Assembly: GCA_937871735.1 (NCBI GenBank)
Contig: CALMOI010000190.1
Location: forward strand, 1-5,967
Length of the DNA: 5,967 nucleotides
From: an uncultured Comamonadaceae bacterium
Lineage (GTDB): Bacteria > Pseudomonadota > Gammaproteobacteria > Burkholderiales > Burkholderiaceae_C
Direction: 5' to 3'
Shown piece by piece: positions 1 to 4,684 of the stretch; position 1 is the first letter of the stretch; every line of letters starts with the position of its first letter. A program made the position numbers and the translations under genes. Below the pieces are notes generated by a model. That model did no database searches and was not told the origin of the DNA. It saw nothing but the letters and a program-made list of their open reading frames with translations.

Positions 1-2
1 GG

Positions 3-260
3 TTTGATAATTATATATCTTTGATATTTCTGGCTCCTTTGGTTTTCTCTTTATTTCAAAAAATAAAAATAAATTTTGGTGGTAAGTATGTTGCCTTGAT
101 TGCTGCATCTATTTACTTTGCGCATATGATTTTTGTTGATATTTTTGAGAAATATTTTAATATTTCCGAGACTTGGCTAGGTTTTCTTGTTTTATTGGCA
201 TCACTGGCTATTTCTCCTATTTTAATTATTATTAATGCTAGAGTTAAATATATATTGTGA
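3..260 (+). CDS. C-terminal fragment of a multi-pass membrane protein, probably an acyltransferase-3 family O-acyltransferase (5' end outside window)
   Basis: The frame is open to the left edge, so only the last 85 residues are visible; the TTG at 21 is an internal codon, not a convincing start. The fragment shows two strongly hydrophobic stretches: one around the motif ALIAASIYFAHMIFVD, and one near the end (WLGFLVLLASLAISPILIII), followed by a short basic tail. A penultimate helix with an S-x-Y-x-x-H pattern followed by a last helix is typical of acyltransferase-3 proteins (OafA/fucose acetylase-like), integral inner-membrane enzymes that O-acylate surface polysaccharides. This assignment is by resemblance of a short tail only; another polytopic protein is possible. 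GC content is about 27% with codons dominated by TTT, ATT and TTA, very unlike the following genes, as is common for horizontally acquired surface-polysaccharide genes. Its TGA stop overlaps the GTG proposed as the xseB start. Confidence 0.5.
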   Translation, partial: FDNYISLIFLAPLVFSLFQKIKINFGGKYVALIAASIYFAHMIFVDIFEKYFNISETWLGFLVLLASLAISPILIIINARVKYIL

Positions 261-285
261 TAAGTTCTGGTGCTAGATGTGGCGG
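257..285. other. Composition and coding junction between AT-rich and GC-rich DNA
   Basis: GC content rises from about 27% over 1-260 to about 63% over 301-360, with the change falling between roughly 257 and 285. The left side ends the acyltransferase-like frame at the TGA at 258-260. The right side becomes recognisable XseB only from the TAC (Tyr) codon at 287. The 30 bases between belong clearly to neither. No terminal inverted repeats, tRNA end or obvious target duplication could be seen, since the far end of the AT-rich block lies outside the window. Confidence 0.6.
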
Positions 286-481
286 TTACGAAGCTGCCCT
301 GACCGAGCTGGAGCAGCTGCTGTCCCGGCTAGAGTCTGGCACCCAGCCGCTGGATCAATTGCTGGCAGGCTATCAGCGTGGTGCCCAGCTGTTGCAGCTC
401 TGTCGCAGCCAGCTGGAGGCGGTGGAGAACCAAATCAAAGTGCTGGACGAGGGCACGCTTAAACCTTGGATGCCGACATGA
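257..481 (+). CDS. xseB: Exodeoxyribonuclease VII small subunit XseB, with atypical N-terminus
   Basis: XseB is the small helical subunit that binds XseA to form exonuclease VII, a cytoplasmic enzyme that degrades single-stranded DNA from both ends to oligonucleotides. From Tyr11 onward the 74-residue product fits the family closely: YEAALTELEQL (11-21), LESG (25-28), PLDQLLAGYQRGAQLL (31-46) and the C-terminal VENQIKVLDEG (56-66), a two-helix hairpin. The usual length is about 75-90 residues. Residues 1-10 (MISSGARCGG) look unlike a native XseB leader and coincide with the AT/GC junction, so the original start may be lost. The GTG at 257 is the only plausible in-frame start; it overlaps the upstream TGA as GTGA, and only a weak TAGAG (239-243) lies 13 bases before it. 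The gene leads the xseB-ispA-dxs cluster common in Burkholderiales. Family identity is very secure; the exact start and expression are not. Confidence 0.9.
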   Translation: MISSGARCGGYEAALTELEQLLSRLESGTQPLDQLLAGYQRGAQLLQLCRSQLEAVENQIKVLDEGTLKPWMPT

Positions 482-1398
482 TGGCTGATGCTGAATTTGA
501 CCTGTCGGCTTGGATGGCCGATCAACTGGCGCATGTGGAGCAGGCGCTGTCCACTTGGGTGCCGCCGCAAGCGGTGGGTGGCTTGGGCGCGTCGATGCGC
601 TATGCGGTGCTGGATGGGGGCAAGCGTCTGCGTCCGCTGCTGGTGTTGGCGGCAGCGCGTGCTGTTGATGCGGAAGATAGCCAAGCCGCTTTGCGCGCTG
701 CCTGTGCGGTTGAGCTGATCCACGCTTATTCACTGGTACACGACGACATGCCTTGCATGGACGACGATGTTCTGCGCCGGGGCAAACCCACCGTTCACGT
801 TGAGTTTGGCGAAGCCCAGGCGTTGTTAGCGGGCGATGCGCTGCAAACCTTGGCGTTCGAATTGCTGACCCCGACCGATCCCGACACCGTGCCGCCAGCC
901 GTGCAAGCCGCGCTGTGCGGTCTATTGGCCCGTGCTTCTGGGCACGCGGGCATGGCGGGCGGGCAGGCTATCGATCTGGCCAGCGTTGGCGTGGTGCTGA
1001 CCGAAGCGCAATTGCGCCAGATGCATCACCTCAAAACCGGTGCCTTGCTGCGCGCCAGCGTGTTGCTTGGCGCAGCCTGCGGTTTGCCAACGACGGGTTC
1101 AGCCACCGTGCAGCAAGCGCTGACCGATTACGGCAACGCCATCGGCTTGGCTTTTCAGGTGGTGGATGACATCCTTGATGTCACCGCCGACTCGGCCACC
1201 TTGGGCAAGACAGCGGGCAAAGATGCCGCAGCCGACAAACCCACCTACGTGGCCTTGATGGGCTTGGCGGCATCACAAGCCTACGCCAGCCGCCTGCTGG
1301 ATGACGCGCTGGCCGCACTCGATGCCAGCGGCTTGTCTGCTGCCTCCACTCAAGCGCTGCGTGCCTTGGCTGGTATGGTGGTCAATCGCACCAAATAA
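478..1398 (+). CDS. ispA: (2E,6E)-farnesyl diphosphate synthase IspA
   Basis: Cytoplasmic prenyltransferase that adds two isopentenyl diphosphates in turn to a dimethylallyl primer, giving C15 farnesyl diphosphate for quinone and undecaprenyl-phosphate synthesis. Numbering from the ATG at 478 (306 residues): GGKRLRP at 47-53 (diphosphate binding), first Asp-rich motif DDMPCMD at 89-95 followed by an RRGKPT stretch, GMAGGQAIDL at 158-167, HHLKTGAL at 183-190, and second Asp-rich motif DDILD at 230-234. Tyr84, five residues before the first motif, together with the two-residue insertion inside it, is the bacterial (type II) FPP synthase signature and argues against a longer-chain synthase. The ATG at 478 overlaps the xseB stop as ATGA, indicating translational coupling; an adjacent ATG at 481 and a TTG at 466 are alternatives. 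The Shine-Dalgarno is weak (TGGA at 467-470). All catalytic residues look intact. Confidence 0.96.
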   Translation: MMADAEFDLSAWMADQLAHVEQALSTWVPPQAVGGLGASMRYAVLDGGKRLRPLLVLAAARAVDAEDSQAALRAACAVELIHAYSLVHDDMPCMDDDVLRRGKPTVHVEFGEAQALLAGDALQTLAFELLTPTDPDTVPPAVQAALCGLLARASGHAGMAGGQAIDLASVGVVLTEAQLRQMHHLKTGALLRASVLLGAACGLPTTGSATVQQALTDYGNAIGLAFQVVDDILDVTADSATLGKTAGKDAAADKPTYVALMGLAASQAYASRLLDDALAALDASGLSAASTQALRALAGMVVNRTK

Positions 1399-1436
1399 AC
1401 TCGGCTATTCGGCATCACGTCCGCCGCGCCCATTTC

Positions 1437-1487
1437 GGGCAGGGCCGCTCCCTGACGCATGGGCTGAAATTTCAGCCCCGACTGCCC
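1437..1487. promoter_or_regulatory. Nested inverted repeats in the ispA-dxs spacer, including a perfect 18-bp palindrome
   Basis: The 106-bp spacer (1399-1504) contains GGGCTGAAATTTCAGCCC at 1461-1478, identical to its own reverse complement. As RNA it could fold as a 7-bp stem with an AATT loop. Just upstream, CAGGG (1440-1444) and CCCTG (1450-1454) form a 5-bp stem with a 5-base loop. An outer pair, GGGCAG (1437-1442) and CTGCCC (1482-1487), could enclose the central palindrome as an alternative to the small stem. There is no T-tract, so a Rho-independent terminator is unlikely. It may be an operator, a structured dxs leader or a processing site; the function is not shown by the sequence. 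Confidence 0.45.
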
Positions 1488-1504
1488 TCACTGCCTCAAG
1501 CTTC

Positions 1505-3400
1505 ATGACGACGACTTTGCTCAACACCATCCACAGTCCGGCTGATTTGCGTCTGCTGTCACGTCCTCAGTTGCAAACCGTGGCCGACGAGCTGCGCGAT
1601 TGCATCTTGCACAACGTCTCACGCACGGGCGGCCACCTCAGCTCCAACTTGGGCACCGTCGAGCTGACGGTGGCGTTGCATTACGTGTTCGACACCCCGC
1701 GTGACCGCTTGGTCTGGGATGTGGGCCACCAAACTTACCCGCACAAAATCTTGACGGGCCGCCGCGATCGCATGCCCACGCTGCGCCAGCTCGGCGGCCT
1801 GAGCGGCTTTCCACGCCGCGACGAAAGCGAATACGACACCTTCGGCACCGGCCATTCGTCCACCAGCATCTCGGCTGCGCTGGGCATGGCGCAGGCGGCC
1901 AAGCAAAAGGGTGAATCGCGCCAAGTGGTCGCCGTCATCGGCGACGGTGCCATGACCGCAGGCATGGCTTTTGAAGCGCTGAACAACGGCGGCGTGGCCG
2001 ATTGCAATTTGCTGGTGATTTTGAACGACAACGACATGTCGATCAGCCCACCCGTGGGGGCGCTGAACCGCTACTTGGCGCAGTTGATGAGCGGCCAGTT
2101 CTACGCCGCCACCAAAAACGTCGGCAAAAAAGTGCTCAAGGTGGCACCGCCGTTGTTCGAGCTGGCCAAGCGCCTGGAAGAGCACGCCAAAGGCATGGTG
2201 GTGCCTGCCACGCTGTTCGAAAAATTCGGCTTCAACTACGTCGGCCCCATCGACGGTCATGATCTGGAATCGCTGATTCCCACGCTGGAAAACGTCAAGA
2301 ACCTCAAAGGCCCGCAGTTTTTGCACGTCGTCACCAAAAAAGGCCAAGGTTACAGCTTGGCGGAAGACGACCCCGTGGCCTACCACGGCCCTGGCAAATT
2401 TGACCCTGCGGTGGGTTTGGTCAAAGCCACCACGCCGTCCAAGCCGACCTTCACCCAAGTGTTTGGCGACTGGTTGTGTGACATGGCGGCGCAAGACCAG
2501 CGGCTGGTTGGCATCACCCCGGCCATGCGCGAAGGCTCGGGCTTGGTCGAGTTCGAACGCCGCTTTCCGGGCCGTTACCACGATGTGGGCATTGCCGAGC
2601 AGCACGCCGTCACTTTTGCCGCTGGTTTGGCCTGCGAGGGGCTCAAGCCCGTGGTGGCGATTTACTCCACCTTCTTGCAGCGCGCCTACGACCAGTTGAT
2701 TCACGACGTGGCGATTCAGAACTTGCCGGTGGTGTTTGCGTTGGATCGCGCGGGCTTGGTCGGGGCCGATGGTGCCACCCACGCCGGGGCGTATGACATT
2801 CCTTATATCCGCTGCATTCCGAACATGGCGCTGGCGTGCCCGGCGGACGAGCGCGAATGCCGCCAGTTACTGACCACCGCTTTCTTGCAAGACCACCCGG
2901 TGGCCGTGCGCTACCCGCGCGGTGCGGGCGTGGGTGTGGCGGCGGGGCATGACCTGATTCCGCTGCCCTACGGCAAGGGCGAGATTCGCCGCACGCGCAG
3001 CTTGCCCGCTGGGGCCGATGCCAATGTTGTGCAAGGCGTGGCGATTTTGGCGTTTGGCACCATGCTCTACCCGGCGCTGCAAGTGGCAGAAAAGCTCAAC
3101 CTGACGGTGGTCAATATGCGCTGGGTCAAGCCGCTGGACACCGAGTTGCTGTTGCAAGTCGCCGCCAGCCACCAAGCCTTGGTGACGCTGGAGGAGGGCG
3201 CGTTGATGGGCGGCGCAGGCAGTGCCGTCAGCGAGGCGCTGTGCGCTGCCGCCGTGACCTTGCCGGTGCTGCACTTGGGCTTGCCAGATACGTTCATTGA
3301 GCACGGCGATCCGGCCAAGCTGCTGGCCTTGCAAGGGCTGGACGCAGCAGGTATCGAAGCCTCAGTGCTGCAACGCTTCGCCAGCTTGTTGAACTCCTGA
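1505..3400 (+). CDS. dxs: 1-deoxy-D-xylulose-5-phosphate synthase
   Basis: Thiamine-diphosphate enzyme of the cytoplasm that condenses pyruvate with D-glyceraldehyde 3-phosphate, releasing CO2, to give DXP; this is the entry and usual flux-controlling step of the MEP pathway and also feeds thiamine and pyridoxal synthesis. The 631-residue product has the family's usual length. Visible landmarks: SRTGGHLSSNLG (39-50, active-site His44), WDVGHQTYPHKILTGR (71-86), ThDP/Mg site GDGAMTAG (146-153) through NDND (174-177), catalytic glutamate in DVGIAEQHAVTF (360-371, Glu365), the pyrimidine-domain stretch YSTFLQRAYDQLIHD (387-401), DGATHAG (422-428), YPRG (470-473), and a C-terminal transketolase domain with EEGALMGGAGS (563-573). 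The ATG at 1505 is chosen because the family N-terminus begins there; the frame stays open upstream to 1301, but that part overlaps ispA and has no Dxs similarity. No clear Shine-Dalgarno. Lies 106 bp after ispA in the same direction. Confidence 0.97.
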   Translation: MTTTLLNTIHSPADLRLLSRPQLQTVADELRDCILHNVSRTGGHLSSNLGTVELTVALHYVFDTPRDRLVWDVGHQTYPHKILTGRRDRMPTLRQLGGLSGFPRRDESEYDTFGTGHSSTSISAALGMAQAAKQKGESRQVVAVIGDGAMTAGMAFEALNNGGVADCNLLVILNDNDMSISPPVGALNRYLAQLMSGQFYAATKNVGKKVLKVAPPLFELAKRLEEHAKGMVVPATLFEKFGFNYVGPIDGHDLESLIPTLENVKNLKGPQFLHVVTKKGQGYSLAEDDPVAYHGPGKFDPAVGLVKATTPSKPTFTQVFGDWLCDMAAQDQRLVGITPAMREGSGLVEFERRFPGRYHDVGIAEQHAVTFAAGLACEGLKPVVAIYSTFLQRAYDQLIHDVAIQNLPVVFALDRAGLVGADGATHAGAYDIPYIRCIPNMALACPADERECRQLLTTAFLQDHPVAVRYPRGAGVGVAAGHDLIPLPYGKGEIRRTRSLPAGADANVVQGVAILAFGTMLYPALQVAEKLNLTVVNMRWVKPLDTELLLQVAASHQALVTLEEGALMGGAGSAVSEALCAAAVTLPVLHLGLPDTFIEHGDPAKLLALQGLDAAGIEASVLQRFASLLNS

Positions 3401-3416
3401 AAAACTGGTGCTGATA

Positions 3417-3440
3417 GGGGTTTGCGCGAGGGAAAACCCC
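3417..3440. promoter_or_regulatory. Inverted repeat GGGGTTT-N10-AAACCCC after dxs and before dctP
   Basis: GGGGTTT (3417-3423) and AAACCCC (3434-3440) are perfect complementary arms separated by ten bases, beginning 16 bases after the dxs stop and running into a C7 tract (3437-3443). No T-tract follows, which weakens a Rho-independent terminator reading. The centre lies about 48 bases upstream of the start point predicted from the TACAAT box at 3465, a normal distance for an activator operator, and that box lacks a good -35 element. Either role, or a weak dxs terminator, is inference. Confidence 0.4.
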
Positions 3441-3464
3441 CCCGGCCTCCTCAGAGCGACTTCC

Positions 3465-3470
3465 TACAAT
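3465..3470 (+). promoter_or_regulatory. Candidate -10 box (TACAAT) for dctP
   Basis: TACAAT matches the sigma-70 -10 consensus at five of six positions and lies 67 bases before the dctP start. The place where a -35 hexamer should sit (about 3441-3448) is C/G-rich and unlike TTGACA, so the promoter, if real, would probably need an activator. The eight bases TCCTACAA at 3462-3469 recur at 3510-3517, but the second copy is too close to the ribosome binding site to be a useful -10. Confidence 0.35.
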
Positions 3471-3488
3471 CCCCAGTGACTGATTGTC

Positions 3489-3509
3489 CTTGGGCCGCAC
3501 GGGCCCAAG
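3489..3509 (+). promoter_or_regulatory. Perfect 8-bp stem hairpin in the presumed dctP leader
   Basis: CTTGGGCC (3489-3496) and GGCCCAAG (3502-3509) are exact complements around a 5-base loop (GCACG), giving a GC-rich stem that ends 27 bases before the dctP ATG. It leaves the ribosome binding site free. There is no following T-run of terminator type, although TTTT occurs at 3520-3523. It could be an operator, an mRNA-stability stem or part of an attenuator; the sequence does not decide. Confidence 0.45.
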
Positions 3510-3525
3510 TCCTACAACGTTTTCT

Positions 3526-3529
3526 GGAG
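3526..3529 (+). promoter_or_regulatory. Ribosome binding site of dctP
   Basis: GGAG (within CTGGAG) lies seven bases before the ATG at 3537. It is the clearest Shine-Dalgarno in the window and fixes the dctP start. Confidence 0.8.
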
Positions 3530-3536
3530 TCAATTT

Positions 3537-4616
3537 ATGGATCGTCGTTTCCTGATCAAAAATGCAGGCATTGCTGGCGTGCTCGCGGCAGGTGTTGCTC
3601 CCGCCGTCCATGCCCAAGCCACGCTGCGTTGGCGCGTGGCATCGAGCTTCCCTAAGTCGCTCGATACGATTTTTGGTGCGGTCGATGTGTTCGCCAAAAA
3701 AGTCAGCGACATGACCGGCGGCAAATTCGTGATCTCCACCCACGCTGCGGGCGAGCTGATGCCCGCGCCTGCGGTGCTGGACGGCACCTCCAACGGCACC
3801 GTGGAAATGGCCCACACCGCGCCGTACTACTTCTTCGGCAAAGACCCCACCTACGCGCTGGACTGCGCCATTCCCTTCGGCCTGAACAGCCGCCAAATGT
3901 CGGCCTGGATGTACGAGGGCAACGGCATGAAGCTGATGCGCGAGTTCTACGGCAACGTGGGCATCGTCAACTTCCCGATGGGCAACACGGGCGCGCAAAT
4001 GGGAGGCTGGTACCGCAAGGAAATCAAGTCGGTGGCTGACATCAAGGGCCTGAAATTCCGCGTGGGCGGCTTTGGCGGCAAGGTGATTGAGCGCATCGGC
4101 GCGGTGCCGCAAAACATTCCCGGCGGCGAAATCTACCAAGCGCTGGAAAAAGGCACCATTGACGCCGCCGAGTGGGTCGGCCCTTATGACGATCTGAAGC
4201 TGGGCTTCAACAAAGTCGCGCCGCACTACTACTACCCCGGCTGGTGGGAAGGCGGCCCGCAACTGTCGCTGTACGTGAACAAGAAGGCCTATGACGGCTT
4301 GTCGAACGAGTACAAGGCCATCATCGAAGCCGCTGCCGCCTACGCGCACACCGACATGCAGGCCAAGTACGACTACCGCAACCCGGCGGCGCTCAAGACC
4401 TTGGTCAGCCAAGGCACCAAGCTGCACCCGTTCCCCAACGACGTGTTGCTGGCCGCCTTCAAAGCGTCCGAAGAGGTGTATTCCGAACTCAACGCCAGCA
4501 ACCCGGCTTGGAAGAAGATTTACACCGACTACGCCGCCTACCGCCGCGAAGCCAACCTGTGGTTCCGCTTCACCGAAGCGCGCTTTGACAGCTTCATGCA
4601 GGGCCAAAAGCTGTGA
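3537..4616 (+). CDS. TRAP transporter periplasmic substrate-binding protein, DctP family, TakP-like
   Basis: Periplasmic receptor that captures an organic acid and delivers it to a TRAP membrane complex, an ion-gradient-driven importer. The 359-residue product starts with a secretion signal: Arg3-Arg4 followed by FLIK, a hydrophobic core (11-22) and a likely cleavage after VHA (24-26). The twin arginines suggest Tat export, though the motif is imperfect. The mature part resembles TakP of Rhodobacter, a 2-oxo-acid (pyruvate) receptor that binds substrate with Na+: SSFPKSLDTIFG (36-47), AGEL (71-74), GNTGAQMGGWYR (149-160), LKFRVGGFGGKV (172-183), ALEKGTIDAAEWVGPYDD (202-219) and YYYPGWWEGGP (231-241). 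Arg175 is the family's conserved carboxylate-binding arginine, and Gln154 with Glu212-Trp213 fall where the TakP metal/substrate site is expected. The ligand is therefore probably a 2-oxo or related carboxylate, by homology only. A convergent permease gene follows instead of the usual downstream dctQM. Confidence 0.92.
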   Translation: MDRRFLIKNAGIAGVLAAGVAPAVHAQATLRWRVASSFPKSLDTIFGAVDVFAKKVSDMTGGKFVISTHAAGELMPAPAVLDGTSNGTVEMAHTAPYYFFGKDPTYALDCAIPFGLNSRQMSAWMYEGNGMKLMREFYGNVGIVNFPMGNTGAQMGGWYRKEIKSVADIKGLKFRVGGFGGKVIERIGAVPQNIPGGEIYQALEKGTIDAAEWVGPYDDLKLGFNKVAPHYYYPGWWEGGPQLSLYVNKKAYDGLSNEYKAIIEAAAAYAHTDMQAKYDYRNPAALKTLVSQGTKLHPFPNDVLLAAFKASEEVYSELNASNPAWKKIYTDYAAYRREANLWFRFTEARFDSFMQGQKL

Positions 4617-4638
4617 TGCTTTTTTGAGCTGCTTGCGC

Positions 4639-4674
4639 CCATGAAAAAACCCGCCTCGGCGGGTTTTTTCATGG
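4639..4674. terminator. Bidirectional Rho-independent terminator between dctP and dctM
   Basis: Positions 4639-4655 and 4658-4674 are perfectly complementary 17-base arms with only TC between them; in practice the loop will open to four bases or more. The core is CCCGCC/GGCGGG, flanked by A6 on the left and T6 on the right, so each strand's transcript ends in a GC stem followed by U6. It lies 22 bases after the dctP stop and 10 bases beyond the dctM stop on the other strand, as expected for a shared terminator of convergent genes. Confidence 0.93.
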
Positions 4675-4684
4675 CGGGTGCTGA

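Noticed and set aside
329..733. Antisense frames over xseB and ispA
   Set aside because: Low-complexity Pro/His/Arg/Ala sequence opposite two well-recognised genes.
1301..1504. In-frame upstream extension of dxs (68 extra residues) overlapping the end of ispA
   Set aside because: The extra part has no Dxs similarity, overlaps ispA in another frame, and the family N-terminus starts at the ATG at 1505. The frame is open only because stops are rare in GC-rich DNA.
1619..2782. Long antisense open frame (387 codons) across dxs
   Set aside because: It is rich in His, Arg, Val and Ala with no recognisable domain, lies wholly inside a clear dxs gene, and is a typical antisense shadow in GC-rich coding DNA.
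3490..3518. Possible sigma-70 promoter TTGGGC, 17-base gap, TACAAC
   Set aside because: It would start transcription at about 3525, on the Shine-Dalgarno itself, and the -35 half lies inside the hairpin stem with only three matches to consensus.
3294..4607. Antisense open frame (437 codons) covering dctP and the end of dxs
   Set aside because: It spans two real genes and their regulatory gap, has low-complexity composition with no family signature, and follows the codon-position bias of dctP on the opposite strand.
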